From JBOHCT01 sp050699055 (GTDB taxonomy: Bacteria; Actinomycetota; Actinomycetes; Streptosporangiales; JBOHCT01), in NCBI GenBank assembly GCA_050699055.1, contig JBOHCT010000009.1:1-41780 (forward strand): DNA of 41,780 bases, in the 5' to 3' direction. A program made the position numbers and the translations under genes. Below, in pieces: positions 33,378 to 41,780 of the stretch. Every line of letters starts with the position of its first letter. Positions within the stretch are counted from its first letter, which is position 1. Under the pieces are notes generated by a model. That model was not told the DNA's origin. It searched no databases and saw only the letters and a program-made list of their open reading frames with translations.

Positions 33378-34327
33378 ACGCGGGGAAGGTGACCGTCGGG
33401 GTCGAGGGCCGTACCCTCGCGCTGTCCAACCTCGAGAAGGTCCTCTACCCACGGGTCGGCTTCACCAAGAGCGAGGTCATCGACTACTACGCGCGGATCG
33501 CGCCAGTTCTGTTGCCGCACGTCGAGGGACGCCCGCTGACGTTCAAGCGTTATCCGGACGGGGTCGACGCCCCGTCGTTCTTCGAGAAGAACGCCGCATC
33601 GCACGCCCCCGAGTGGGTCGCGACGGTCACGCTGCCCAGCCCGAGCAGCACGAAGGACCGGTCGGAGATCAGGTACGCCGTGCTCGACTCCCTGCCGGCG
33701 CTGGTGTGGGCGGCGAACCTCGCCACGCTGGAGTTGCACGTGCCGATGTGGCGGGTCGACGGACGCGGCCGCAGGCGCCCGCCGGACCGGCTGGTCTTCG
33801 ACTTGGATCCCGGCGCGCCGGCGAACGTGGTCGACTGCTGCCGCGTGGCGCTGCTCGTGCGCGGCATCCTCGACGAGGATCGACTCGTCGCGTACCCCAA
33901 GACCAGCGGGGGCAAGGGCCTCCACCTCCAGGTGCCGCTGCGGCCACGCCGGTCGTGGGAGGAGGTGCACGCGTATGCCAGGCGGGTCGCGGAGCGCCTC
34001 GCCCGCGAGCACTCCCGGCGGATCGTGTCGACGATGGCCAAGCAGGCGAGGCGGGGTAAGGTGCTCGTCGACTGGAGCCAGAACCACCAGGCCAAGACGA
34101 CCGTCGCGCCGTACTCGCTTCGTGCCCGCGAGGAGCCGACCGTATCCGTGCCCGTGACCTGGGACGAGGTCGAGGGGTGCGCCGAGGGCGGCACCGACTC
34201 GCTGCGGTTCGGGCCCCAGGAAGTTCTCGACCGGGTAGACGTGTACGGAGACCTGCACGGGGATCTGCTCAGCCCTCGTCGCTCCCTGCCGGTGTCGGCC
34301 TCGCGCTCGTCACGCAGATCGCGCTGA
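33356..34327 (+). CDS. LigD-type NHEJ DNA polymerase/primase domain protein
   Basis: A 323-residue stand-alone polymerase domain of the archaeo-eukaryotic primase fold, which adds nucleotides at DNA double-strand-break ends. The catalytic aspartates are in RLVFDLDPG (D149, D151), followed by KTSGGKGLHLQVPL with the conserved Ser/His and VLVDWSQN with the third Asp. N-terminal SNLEKVLYPRVGFTK is diagnostic. The ATG at 33356 (GGAG upstream) overlaps the PE gene. Ku and an active LigD ligase are not in the window. The 3' end overlaps the convergent EamA gene by 59 nt. Confidence 0.92.
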   Translation: MDRGGDLNAGKVTVGVEGRTLALSNLEKVLYPRVGFTKSEVIDYYARIAPVLLPHVEGRPLTFKRYPDGVDAPSFFEKNAASHAPEWVATVTLPSPSSTKDRSEIRYAVLDSLPALVWAANLATLELHVPMWRVDGRGRRRPPDRLVFDLDPGAPANVVDCCRVALLVRGILDEDRLVAYPKTSGGKGLHLQVPLRPRRSWEEVHAYARRVAERLAREHSRRIVSTMAKQARRGKVLVDWSQNHQAKTTVAPYSLRAREEPTVSVPVTWDEVEGCAEGGTDSLRFGPQEVLDRVDVYGDLHGDLLSPRRSLPVSASRSSRRSR

Positions 34328-35177
34328 CCGCGCCGACAGCGATCAGCCCGCCGGCGACCTGCGGGCCGGTGAGCGGCTCGCCGAGGATGACGTACGCGGC
34401 CGCGGCGGCCACGACAGGAACGGCCGACTGGACGAGCGAGGAGATCGTGACGGCGACGTGCCGGTGGGCCCAGTTGAACAAGAAGTGCCCCGTCGTGGGG
34501 ACCAGACCGAGGATCGCGAGCCAGAGCCAGTCGTAGGCAGAGGGGACCGCGAACGCGCCCCCGAAGGCGAGGGCGATGGGGGTCATGAGCAGCGAGGCGA
34601 CAAACAGAAAACCGGTCAGGTAGTCGAGGGTCCCGAGGTCCGCGCGTACCCGCTTGGAGACGACCCAGTACGCGGCCCACGCGAGCAGCGACCCCACGGC
34701 GAGGACGTCGCCCGCGAGCCCGCCGTGGACGCCGCCCTTCCCGCCGAGCACCACGCCGGCCACGCCGGTGATCGCCAGCGCCATCAGGGCAAGCTGGCGG
34801 GGCGAGAGCCGCTCCCCGAACCACTTGTTCGCGACGAGCAGCACAAGGACCGGCTGGAGCGAGCCGATGAACATGGCGTCGGCGACGCTCGTCCGCTTGA
34901 GCGCGGCGAAGAGCAGGGCGACGTCCGCGCAGAAGAACAACCCGCCAAACGCGGAGATACGCAGCGTACGCCAGCTGAGGCGGGTGCGGGTGACGAGGAC
35001 GGCGAGGGCCGCGACGAGGAGGCCGAGCCAGAGGCGATAGAACGCGAGAACGAGGCCGGAGACCGCGACCAACTTGACGAGCACGCCGGTGAAGGACCAG
35101 GCGAACGTGCCGAGACCGTCGGCGACGAGCCCCGCCGGCGAGCTCTTGGCGCCGGCGGGCGTGGCGCGCTCACTCAC
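34269..35177 (-). CDS. EamA/DMT-superfamily transporter
   Basis: A 302-residue inner-membrane protein with ten hydrophobic segments arranged as two EamA repeats: LGTFAWSFTGVLVKLVAVSG opens the first, and LLAWAAYWVVSKRVRADLG the second, with KRTSVADAMFIGSLQPVLVL and YVILGEPLTGPQVAGG conserved at the repeat ends. Metabolite or drug efflux is likely, substrate unknown. It starts at GTG 35177; AAGGAG at 35193-35198 lies rather far upstream (15 nt). The last 59 nt overlap the 3' end of the LigD-type polymerase gene on the other strand. Confidence 0.92.
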   Translation of the reverse strand: MSERATPAGAKSSPAGLVADGLGTFAWSFTGVLVKLVAVSGLVLAFYRLWLGLLVAALAVLVTRTRLSWRTLRISAFGGLFFCADVALLFAALKRTSVADAMFIGSLQPVLVLLVANKWFGERLSPRQLALMALAITGVAGVVLGGKGGVHGGLAGDVLAVGSLLAWAAYWVVSKRVRADLGTLDYLTGFLFVASLLMTPIALAFGGAFAVPSAYDWLWLAILGLVPTTGHFLFNWAHRHVAVTISSLVQSAVPVVAAAAAYVILGEPLTGPQVAGGLIAVGAVSAICVTSARPTPAGSDEG

Positions 35178-35332
35178 CGTTCACCAGCCGCACTCCTTTT
35201 CGTCGTCGCGCGCCGGTACCGTTGTCCCGTCGAGCCGCGTACCGCGTGCGGGCGGCCTCGGGGCGGCATCTGTCACCGTACGATCGATTCGCCCCTATTC
35301 CATCACCGCTTCGACGAGGAGGACGGCGGGCC

Positions 35333-36616
35333 ATGTCCCTGGACGACGGCCGAGCCCGGCAGACTGCCATGCTGCCGGCCGTAGGCAAGCCCTGCGTGGT
35401 GCTCAAGCTGGGCGAGATCGTCCTCAAAGGGCGCAACCGCGGCATGTTCGAGCGGCAGCTCCATCGCAACCTGCGGGTGGCGCTACGCGACGTCGGTCCG
35501 GTAAATCAGTGGACCCGCGAGGGCGTCATCATCCTGAACCCCGGGGACGGGGTCGATCCTCTCGCCGTGGCCCGGCGGGCCCGGGACGTGATGGGCCTGG
35601 TCTGGGTCCACCCTGCCGTACGTGTCGCGAAGACGCCGGAGGCCGCCGCGGACGCGGCCGTCCGGATGCTCGCGGGCGGTGGTCGGGGCGCGTTCGCGGT
35701 GCGCGCGCGGCGACGTGACAAGCGCTTCCCGATGACGTCGTCGCAGCTCGCGGCCCACATCGGCACCGAGGTGCAGAGGGCGTACGGGTTGCCGGTCGAC
35801 CTGTCGCATCCGGACATGGAGGTGCGCGTCGAGGTCGACCGCGACGAGGTCCTGGTCTTCACCGACGCGCTGCGAGGCCAGGGCGGCCTGCCCGTCGGGG
35901 TCAGCGGCCGAGCGGTGGCGCTGCTGTCCGGCGGTATCGACTCGCCGGTGGCCGCGTACCGCATGATGCGGCGTGGGCTGCGCTGCGATTTCATCCACTT
36001 CTCCGGTATGCCGCAGACTGGGCCCGAGTCGATCTACAAGGCGTACGGCTTGGTGAACACGCTCGAAAAGCATCAGGCACACTCGCGGCTGTGGGTGGTG
36101 CCATTCGGCAAGGCGCAGCAGCAGCTCGCGGCGGCGGGGTCCGGGCGGCTGCAGATCGTCGCGCAGCGCCGCATCATGCTGCGGGTCGCCGAGCGGTTGG
36201 CGTGCCGCGAGCGTGCCGGCGCGCTCGTGACGGGTGACTCGCTCGGGCAGGTGAGCAGCCAGACCTTGTCCAACATCACCGCGCTGGACGACGCGGTGGG
36301 TGTTCCCGTCCTGCGCCCGCTCGTGGGGTGGGACAAGATCGAGATCATGGGGGAGGCCCGCCGCCTCGGCACGCTCGACATCTCCGAGCTGCCCGACGAG
36401 GACTGCTGCACGCTGCTGGCCCCGCCCTTTGTGGCGACGCATTCGAACGCCGCGGACCTTCGCCAGATCGAGCGCCGCGTCGACGCGGTCGATATGGTCG
36501 ACGGCCTTCTGGAAGGCGCCCGGCTGTACATGCCCGGACAGGCGGAATCGAACGACAGGAATGACACGAGGGCGGTGGCCGCGGTCGACGCGGCAGCGGC
36601 CGGCCCGCCTCTCTGA
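35333..36616 (+). CDS. thiI: tRNA 4-thiouridine synthase ThiI
   Basis: A 427-residue enzyme that adenylates tRNA U8 for thiolation; it also provides sulfur for thiamine in some bacteria. Order: ferredoxin-like/THUMP region (VVLKLGEIVLKGRNRGMFER, FAVRARRRDKRFPMTSSQLA), the PP-loop SGGIDSPVA at 199-207, HFSGMPQTG, and LPDEDCCTLLAP with the conserved cysteine near the end. There is no rhodanese domain, normal for Actinobacteria. The ATG at 35333 has AGGAGG at 35317-35322; TACGAT (35279-35284) is a -10 candidate. A short T-rich run (36638-36642) after a weak hairpin may end the transcript. Confidence 0.94.
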   Translation: MSLDDGRARQTAMLPAVGKPCVVLKLGEIVLKGRNRGMFERQLHRNLRVALRDVGPVNQWTREGVIILNPGDGVDPLAVARRARDVMGLVWVHPAVRVAKTPEAAADAAVRMLAGGGRGAFAVRARRRDKRFPMTSSQLAAHIGTEVQRAYGLPVDLSHPDMEVRVEVDRDEVLVFTDALRGQGGLPVGVSGRAVALLSGGIDSPVAAYRMMRRGLRCDFIHFSGMPQTGPESIYKAYGLVNTLEKHQAHSRLWVVPFGKAQQQLAAAGSGRLQIVAQRRIMLRVAERLACRERAGALVTGDSLGQVSSQTLSNITALDDAVGVPVLRPLVGWDKIEIMGEARRLGTLDISELPDEDCCTLLAPPFVATHSNAADLRQIERRVDAVDMVDGLLEGARLYMPGQAESNDRNDTRAVAAVDAAAAGPPL

Positions 36617-36674
36617 CCAGGGCCGCGGTCTGCTAAATTTTTCGGTTCCGGTTCCATTACGGTGCGTTACTGCG

Positions 36675-36686
36675 TACGGTCAGTAT
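36675..36686 (+). promoter_or_regulatory. Leaderless promoter of the GAF-PP2C gene
   Basis: TACGGT (36675-36680), then exactly 6 nt, then the GTG at 36687; an AT-rich stretch (TGCTAAATTTTT) lies ~40 bp upstream. Confidence 0.6.
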
Positions 36687-38492
36687 GTGCTCGACCAAGC
36701 ACTGCTCGACATGTTGAGTTCGCCGCGGCGGCTGGCGGCGCTCGACGGCACCGCCATCATGGATACGCCGCCGGCCGAGGCGTTCGACCGACTCGTACGC
36801 CTCGCGCTGCGCGCTCTCGACGCGCCGAACGGGCTGATCGCCTTCGTTGACGCGGAGCGCCAGTTCTTCAAGAGCCGGGTGGGCGTACTCGGTGGCCCCG
36901 ACCCCCCGCGGGTCCTTCCGTTGGGGTGGGGATTCTGCCCGTTCACCATGGCCACCACCCGCGCCCTCGTCATACCGGACGCCCGCGAGGATCCGGTCTG
37001 GGCGGGCAACCCCGTGGTGCGGCACAAGGGCGTCGTCGCCTACCTCGGCGTCCCGCTGACCGACAGCGAAGGCCAGGTCCTCGGGACCATGTGTGTGCTC
37101 GACCACCAGCCCAGGCGCTGGACAGACGGACAGGTCGAAATCCTGCGCGGGCTCGCCGGGTGCGCGATGAGTGAGGTCCAGCTCCACACCGAGCTCGAGC
37201 AGGGGCGGCGGCTCTCGGAGGCGGCGGAGCACGCCGCCGACCGCGAGCGGTGGCGGGCCATGCAGCTGCACGCGTTGGCGGAGGCGTCGCTCGCCATCTA
37301 CTCCGCGGCCTCGCTCGGTGAGACACTTCAAGTGATCGCGCAGAGTGCCGTGGGCCTCGTCGGGGCGCATCAGGCGGCCACGGTGGTCGCCCCGGACGGT
37401 GACTGGCTCCATGCCACAGTGTCGGTCGCGTCCACGCCACAGGGCGGCGCGCGGGGGCCCCACCCGGGCGCGCTGGCCGGTCGGGCCTGGATGTACGACC
37501 TCGTGAGGACGAGGGGCGACACGGTGCGTCTCAGTCGCGCCGAGCTCGACGGCCATCCGGCACGGCGCCACATCGGGTCGGCCGACTCGGGGTCCCTACC
37601 GTCGAAGTCGTGGCTGGGCGTGCCGTTGTTCGCGAGCGACGGGGGGTGTCTCGGGGTCCTCGAGCTGACCGACTGTTACAAGCGGGAGCTCACCGAGGAC
37701 GACGAGGTCGTACTCGTGCAGCTCGCGCAGCTCGCCTCTGTGGCGATCGAGAACACCCGCCTGCACGAGGAGCAGGCGCTGCTCGCGACCGCCTTCCAGG
37801 AGAGCGTGCTGCCCGGGGAGCTACCCCACGTGCCGGATGTCGCTCTCGGTGCCCGCTACCTGCCGGCTCAGCGGGCCCGTGTGTCCGGTGACTTCTACGA
37901 CGTCTTCCCGCTGCCGGGCGCCGGGTGGGGGATCGTCATAGGCGACGTCTGCGGCAAGGGACCGCGGGCGGCGGCGGTGGCCGCCGCGGCTCGTCACGGT
38001 GTACGCGCGGCGGCGATCGATGGGCGCACGCCGAGCGAGGTGCTCACCCGGCTGCACGAGGCGCGGCTCATCGACGACGGGGACGACGATCCCGCGTTCT
38101 GTACGGCCGTGTACGCCATCTTGCGACCGGATGCCCTCGAGCTGACGCTCGCGAGCGGCGGTCATCCCCTGCCGTGCGTCGTTCATCCCGATGGGTCGAT
38201 CGACACGATCGGCGAGCCCGGCACCCTCCTGGGAGCGATCGAGAAGGTGCGCCTCACCGACCGCACCGTCCGGCTCGCTCGCGGCGATGTGGTGGTCTTC
38301 TTCACCGACGGTCTGGAGGACGCCGAGGTCGGCGACCGTGAGTGGTTCGGCTCGAGGCGGCTCTGGCACCAGCTCGCCTCTGTCGCGTCGCGGGGTGCGT
38401 CCGAGATCGCCGACGCTCTCGCCGAAGCCGTCGCGGCGCCCGGAGTGCGCCAGCGCGACGACGTCGCGGTCCTTGTCGTCAAGGTGGAGTGA
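36687..38492 (+). CDS. GAF-GAF-SpoIIE serine phosphatase
   Basis: A 601-residue cytosolic signalling phosphatase. The first GAF domain covers about 20-165 (APNGLIAFVDAERQFFKSRV, GWGFCPFTMATTRALVIPDA, YLGVPLTDSEGQVLGTMCVL) and the second about 200-365. The PP2C/SpoIIE domain is about 375-600 with RVSGDFYDVF, IGDVCGKGPRAAAVAAAARH, LASGGHPLP, FFTDGLEDAE and QRDDVAVLVV carrying the metal ligands. Unlike the protein at 25.2 kb it has no kinase domain. It probably dephosphorylates an anti-sigma antagonist. The start GTG 36687 (VLDQALLDMLSS) is set by the promoter; ATG 36711 is an alternative. Confidence 0.92.
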   Translation: MLDQALLDMLSSPRRLAALDGTAIMDTPPAEAFDRLVRLALRALDAPNGLIAFVDAERQFFKSRVGVLGGPDPPRVLPLGWGFCPFTMATTRALVIPDAREDPVWAGNPVVRHKGVVAYLGVPLTDSEGQVLGTMCVLDHQPRRWTDGQVEILRGLAGCAMSEVQLHTELEQGRRLSEAAEHAADRERWRAMQLHALAEASLAIYSAASLGETLQVIAQSAVGLVGAHQAATVVAPDGDWLHATVSVASTPQGGARGPHPGALAGRAWMYDLVRTRGDTVRLSRAELDGHPARRHIGSADSGSLPSKSWLGVPLFASDGGCLGVLELTDCYKRELTEDDEVVLVQLAQLASVAIENTRLHEEQALLATAFQESVLPGELPHVPDVALGARYLPAQRARVSGDFYDVFPLPGAGWGIVIGDVCGKGPRAAAVAAAARHGVRAAAIDGRTPSEVLTRLHEARLIDDGDDDPAFCTAVYAILRPDALELTLASGGHPLPCVVHPDGSIDTIGEPGTLLGAIEKVRLTDRTVRLARGDVVVFFTDGLEDAEVGDREWFGSRRLWHQLASVASRGASEIADALAEAVAAPGVRQRDDVAVLVVKVE

Positions 38493-38523
38493 CCGTCCTC
38501 AGGCGGCTCGGCGCCGTCGCGGA

Positions 38524-38625
38524 TCAGCGGCGCGGTGCGAAGAGGACGAGGATGATGACGAGCACGACGAGGCCGATCAGGTCGAATGCCCATTGCCCCC
38601 AGTAGTGCTCGGTCAGGAAGCTCAC
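38524..38625 (-). CDS. Putative 33-residue single-span membrane peptide
   Basis: From GTG 38625 the frame begins SFLTEHYWGQWAFDLIG, an aromatic, amphipathic start, continues as one hydrophobic helix (LVVLVIILVLFA) and ends PRR before the stop. This is the normal order for a tiny membrane protein with a basic cytoplasmic end. TATGGC (38632-38637) stands exactly 6 nt upstream, a near match to the leaderless pattern. No known family is recognised; the frame could also be chance. It is convergent with the GAF-PP2C gene and divergent from the FAD oxidase. Confidence 0.5.
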   Translation of the reverse strand: MSFLTEHYWGQWAFDLIGLVVLVIILVLFAPRR

Positions 38626-38894
38626 AGTGCCGCCATACCCGGGTCCGCTCGGTCCACCCCCGGGGCCCCGCCCCCACACCCCGGCCCTCTGCCCCTCCCC
38701 TGGGGTTACCGACCCTTAACGATCATGTTCTCCTCGCCGGTGACACGAAGACCGGACATTCAGGAGCAGTTGTGGTCATCTGGTGCGGAAACGTGATCAG
38801 CTCCTCATGCGGTGCGGTACCCGCGGGTTCACGGGTTGGTCCCCACGGCCGTAGCCTGACGCCAGGAGCGGGCGACGAGCGTACGGAGAGGGCC

Positions 38895-40259
38895 ATGGCG
38901 GACCTGATCGCGCGGCTTCGCGAGGAGCTGCCGGCGAACGCGGTCATCGACGATCCCGACCTCACGGCCGGCTACCAGCGCGACGAGGCGTCGTTCTGCC
39001 CGGCTGGCATCCCGGCCGTCGTCGTACGCCCGGAGACGACGGCGCAGGTCCAGCACATCCTGCGGACGGCATCCGGGCTCGGTGTCGCTGTCGTCGCCCA
39101 GGGTGCGCGGACGGGCATCTCGGGCGCGGCCAACGCGATCGACGGCTGCATCATCCTGTCGCTCACACGGATGAACCGTGTCGTGCGGGTCGACCCCGCC
39201 AACCGCGTCGCGGTCACCCAGCCGGGCGTCACCAACGCCGAGCTGTCGCGTGCCGTCGCCGGGCGGGGGCTGTTCTACCCGCCGGACCCGGCCAGCTGGG
39301 AGATGTCCACGATCGGCGGGAACATCGCCACGAACGCTGGTGGGCTCTGCTGCGTCAAGTACGGCGTGACGAGCGAGTACGTGCTGGGCCTCGAGGTCGT
39401 GCTGCCCTCGGGCGAGGTGCTGCGCACGGGTCGACGGACGGCGAAGGGAGTCGCCGGGTACGACCTCACCAAGCTGCTCGTCGGCTCGGAGGGCACGCTC
39501 GGCGTGGTCACGGAGGCGGCGCTGCGGCTCCTACCCACGCCTCCGCCGTCGCTCACGATGGCAGCGCTGTTCGCGACTACGGTCGCGGCGGGGGAGGCGG
39601 TCGCCGCCATCACCGCGGGACGCCACAACCCGTCGCTGCTGGAGATCATGGACCGGGCGACGCTGCGGGCGATCAACGATCTCCGCGACATGGGCCTGCC
39701 CGAAGACGCGGCAGCCATGCTGCTGGCGCAGTCCGACGCCGAGGACCCGGCGGCGGCGGTCGCCGAGATGGGCAAGGTGTGCCGCGACGTCGGCGCGGTC
39801 GAGGTCGTGGAGGCCTCGGACCAGGCCGAGTCGGACATGCTGCTGCAGGCGCGGCGCATGGTCCATCCCGCGGTCGAGCGGCTGGGCACGAGCATGGTCG
39901 ACGACGTGTGCGTGCCGCGTTCCCGACTGGCTGAGCTTATCGACGGCGTGGCGGCGATCGCGGGCGAGGAGGACGTACGGGTCCTGGTCGCCGGGCACGC
40001 CGGCGACGGCAACATGCACCCGATCATCGTGTTCGACGGCGACGACCAGGAGGAGACGGCGCGGGCGCAGCGGGCGTTCGGCCGGATCATGCGGCTCGGC
40101 CTTGACCTCGGCGGCACGATCACTGGCGAGCACGGCGTCGGTGTGCTGAAGCGCGACTGGCTGGCTCGCGAGGCCGGACCGCTGGGGGTACGTCTGCAGC
40201 GGGAGATCAAGGCGGTCTTCGACCCGGCTGGCATCCTCAACCCCGGCAAGGTGCTCTGA
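38895..40259 (+). CDS. FAD-linked oxidase, GlcD/lactate dehydrogenase type
   Basis: A 454-residue flavoprotein of the VAO/PCMH fold oxidising a 2-hydroxyacid such as glycolate or D-lactate. The FAD-binding region shows VVAQGARTGISGAANAIDGC (PP-loop) and WEMSTIGGNIATNAGGLCCV; the substrate domain ends with AGHAGDGNMHPIIVF, GTITGEHGVGVLKRDWL and FDPAGILNPGKVL, the expected C-terminus. ATG 38895 has GGAG 6 nt upstream. The 269 bp before it hold the small peptide gene's 5' end and otherwise no feature I can support. It is followed 4 nt later by a PPOX gene. Confidence 0.93.
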   Translation: MADLIARLREELPANAVIDDPDLTAGYQRDEASFCPAGIPAVVVRPETTAQVQHILRTASGLGVAVVAQGARTGISGAANAIDGCIILSLTRMNRVVRVDPANRVAVTQPGVTNAELSRAVAGRGLFYPPDPASWEMSTIGGNIATNAGGLCCVKYGVTSEYVLGLEVVLPSGEVLRTGRRTAKGVAGYDLTKLLVGSEGTLGVVTEAALRLLPTPPPSLTMAALFATTVAAGEAVAAITAGRHNPSLLEIMDRATLRAINDLRDMGLPEDAAAMLLAQSDAEDPAAAVAEMGKVCRDVGAVEVVEASDQAESDMLLQARRMVHPAVERLGTSMVDDVCVPRSRLAELIDGVAAIAGEEDVRVLVAGHAGDGNMHPIIVFDGDDQEETARAQRAFGRIMRLGLDLGGTITGEHGVGVLKRDWLAREAGPLGVRLQREIKAVFDPAGILNPGKVL

Positions 40260-40263
40260 CGCC

Positions 40264-40704
40264 GTGGACCTCGACGACCTCGATCGCGTCGCCGCCGCGG
40301 ACAGCTACCTGGCTGTGGTCGCGACGACCCGCGCGGACGGCTCGGTCCAGGCGTCGGTCGTGAACGCGGGTCTCCTCGATCACCCGACCACTGGTGAACG
40401 GGTCGCGGCGTTCGTCACCTACGGCAGGGTCAAGAAGGCGAACCTGCGGGAGCGGCCCAGGGCGACGCTGGTCTGGCGGGCGGGGTGGCAGTGGGCCGCC
40501 GTGGAGGGTACGGTCGAGCTCGCTGGCCCGGACGATCCGCTCCCCGGCCTTTCCGGCGACGGCGTGCAGCGGCTCCTCCGCGACGTGTTCGTGGCCGCCG
40601 GCGGGTCCCACGACGACTGGCCAGCATACGACGAGGCCATGGCGAGGGAGCGGCGCGCGGCCGTGCTCGTGAGTCCCGAGCGGGTCTACTCCAATACGCG
40701 CTGA
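40264..40704 (+). CDS. PPOX-fold flavin/F420-dependent oxidoreductase
   Basis: A 146-residue split-barrel protein resembling actinobacterial F420-binding PPOX proteins: ADSYLAVVATTRADGSVQAS, TYGRVKKANLRERPRATLVW (phosphate-contact region) and the end PERVYSNTR, close to the family's usual RVY...tryptophan ending. It probably uses F420 or FMN; substrate unknown. GTG 40264 lies 4 nt after the stop of the FAD oxidase, so the two form a likely operon and may share a redox role. Confidence 0.85.
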   Translation: MDLDDLDRVAAADSYLAVVATTRADGSVQASVVNAGLLDHPTTGERVAAFVTYGRVKKANLRERPRATLVWRAGWQWAAVEGTVELAGPDDPLPGLSGDGVQRLLRDVFVAAGGSHDDWPAYDEAMARERRAAVLVSPERVYSNTR

Positions 40705-40730
40705 GTTCGCCCCTGGCACCGCGCATCACC

Positions 40731-40742
40731 TAGCGTGGCAGG
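40731..40742 (+). promoter_or_regulatory. Promoter of the SseB-like gene
   Basis: TAGCGT at 40731-40736 is a -10 candidate; transcription from about 40743 would leave a ~60-nt leader with GAGG before the ATG at 40804. Confidence 0.4.
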
Positions 40743-40803
40743 GACGGCCGGGGAAGCCAGGCTCTGGGGCCCCCGGGCGTACTCGACAGGAACGAGGTTT
40801 TTC

Positions 40804-41208
40804 ATGTCCGCCGACAGCGATGGCCAGCCGAGCCAGCCGGCCACCGACATCGAAACCGCGCTCGCCGCGTTGGACGAGCACGATGACCAGACAGGATTCC
40901 TGCGCTCGCTCGCGGCGGGGCAGGTGGTGCTCCCGCAGATGGAGCCGGGGGGCTCCGACGAGGAGGTGAAGCTTCCCTTCATCGAGCAGGAGGGCACCCG
41001 CTACGTGCTGGCCTTCAGCTCGGCCGAGCGGCTCACCGAGTCCGGCATCGAGGCTCAGGACTCCGTGACGGTTACCGGCGCGGAGCTCGGGGCGTCATGG
41101 CCGACCGACGACGAGATGTGGCTCGCTATCAACCCGAGCAGCGAGCGCGGCGTGACGGTTCCGCCCGACGCCGTAAGGGCGCTGCCGAGCCTCGCCACGA
41201 GCGGCTGA
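40804..41208 (+). CDS. SseB N-terminal-domain family protein
   Basis: A 134-residue soluble protein resembling the SseB/YppG-like N-terminal domain found in many Actinobacteria: LAAGQVVLPQMEP near the middle, EGTRYVLAFSSAERLTE (the most conserved block), and DEMWLAINPSSERGVTVPPD near the end. The role in Actinobacteria is not established. ATG 40804 follows GAGG by 6 nt. It ends 18 nt before the opposing degraded helicase gene. Confidence 0.85.
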   Translation: MSADSDGQPSQPATDIETALAALDEHDDQTGFLRSLAAGQVVLPQMEPGGSDEEVKLPFIEQEGTRYVLAFSSAERLTESGIEAQDSVTVTGAELGASWPTDDEMWLAINPSSERGVTVPPDAVRALPSLATSG

Positions 41209-41226
41209 GACCGGCTCAGCTCCCCG

Positions 41227-41780
41227 TCATGTGCGGGCGTGCCGGCAGAACCGGCGGAAGTCGCAGGTGGGGCAGGCGGCAGCCTGCGGCTCGTACCGCT
41301 CCGCGCGAATGTCGGCCACCCACCCGTGCATCCGGCTCTGGAAACTCTCCGGTGCGGCATCGTCCGTCGGCACAGGCACCCTTCCCGCGGGGCCGTCGAG
41401 GTCGTGGATGGCGAGACTGACGGGCCGGAAGCCTTCGCCTGGTGCACCGTCATGATCTGGACGGCGTCGGCGTCGGGCCGCGTCTCCGGCGTCTCCTCGG
41501 CCGCCCTGCCCGCGAACTCCTCCAGGTACGCCCGCAGCCGTCGCAGGTAGATCTCGCCGCGCGTGCTGCCGAGCACCCGGTGTTCCGGCCCGCCGCCCGC
41601 GTCCGCGGCGAGGGCCTCGTCCTCGGCGGTCTCGGCGGTCGCCGGCTCCGGGACGGCGTCGCCGCGATATCGCGGGCCCGGTGGCCGTCCGCGATCAGCG
41701 TCTGGATGCGGTCGGCGAGCGCCGCGGCCTCCACCTCGGCGTCGGGCGCGACCGCAACCTCGACGGCGCCAGGCGCCGAC
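41227..41780 (-). pseudogene. Degraded UvrD-type helicase with RecB-like nuclease C-terminus (runs off the window)
   Basis: Three collinear pieces in different frames resemble an ATP-dependent helicase-nuclease: VEAAALADRIQTLIADGHRA (near 41734-41670), then STRGEIYLRRLRAYLEEFAG and AVQIMTVHQAK (about 41570-41430), then, in another frame, VSLAIHDLDGPAG and a C-terminal AACPTCDFRRFCRHART ending at the TGA in 41227-41229. That CxxC...C ending is typical of the iron-sulfur clasp of RecB/Cas4-like nucleases. The helicase motifs expected after TVHQAK are missing, implying internal deletions plus frameshifts. The 5' part lies beyond the window edge, so the gene's full state is unseen. Confidence 0.65.

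Noticed and set aside
38755..38805. AGGAGC/GCTCCT inverted repeat as an operator of the FAD oxidase gene
   Set aside because: Only six bases pair, the spacer is long, and no matching regulator gene is nearby.

Overview
This is high-GC actinobacterial chromosome. GTG starts are frequent, there is no tRNA, rRNA, CRISPR array or intact insertion sequence, and the gene order is typical of Actinomycetota: cold-shock protein, MFS, DUF3027, sacsin-like ATPase, DUF2530, NCS2 permease, MarR, MFS, ThpR; then serC, citrate synthase, pdxH; then a DtxR/IdeR-type regulator and a SpoIIE phosphatase. I cannot name the genus; a Streptosporangiales- or Streptomyces-like lineage is plausible.

Layout. 1-5.5 kb: a membrane protein, a FadD-type acyl-CoA ligase, a small membrane protein, an SPW-repeat protein, an unusual HAD phosphatase-LarE sulfur-transferase fusion, and a cold-shock protein. 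5-15.2 kb: the conserved block listed above, ending in a possible leaderless 27-residue membrane peptide. 15.3-19.6 kb: an intact aldo/keto reductase, then a gene graveyard. It holds a frameshifted C-terminal remnant of the type VII secretion ATPase EccC, a stub of EccD, the N-terminus of a conserved hypothetical protein, and a truncated, frameshifted NAD(P)H:quinone oxidoreductase. 19.7-28.5 kb: serC, citrate synthase, pdxH, a hotdog-fold protein coupled to a UdgX-type uracil-DNA glycosylase, a DtxR-family regulator behind a Fur/Zur-like palindrome, a PAS-GAF-PP2C-kinase signalling protein and a zinc alcohol dehydrogenase. 28.5-32.3 kb: a 165-bp inverted-repeat element, YceI divergent from an HxlR regulator, a thiolase, Hsp20 and a MerR/HspR-like regulator. 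32.3-36.6 kb: two NHEJ-related genes (a LigD phosphoesterase fused to a degenerate ligase domain, and a LigD polymerase), an EamA transporter and ThiI. 36.7-41.8 kb: a GAF-GAF-PP2C phosphatase, a possible 33-residue membrane peptide, a GlcD-like FAD oxidase, a PPOX-fold protein, an SseB-like protein, and a degraded helicase/nuclease gene at the right edge.

Regulation. Many starts look leaderless: a TAnnnT hexamer lies exactly 6 nt before the start codon at 7818, 11068, 15110, 20833, 24210 and 36687. Close variants precede 3494, 6999, 16273 and 29619. This pattern helped choose starts.

Most notable items: the HAD-LarE fusion, the two tiny membrane peptides, the LigD phosphoesterase whose ligase domain has lost its nucleotidyl lysine, the type VII secretion graveyard with its chimeric reading frame, the 165-bp palindromic element, and small tandem duplications at gene ends (thpR start, citrate synthase stop).
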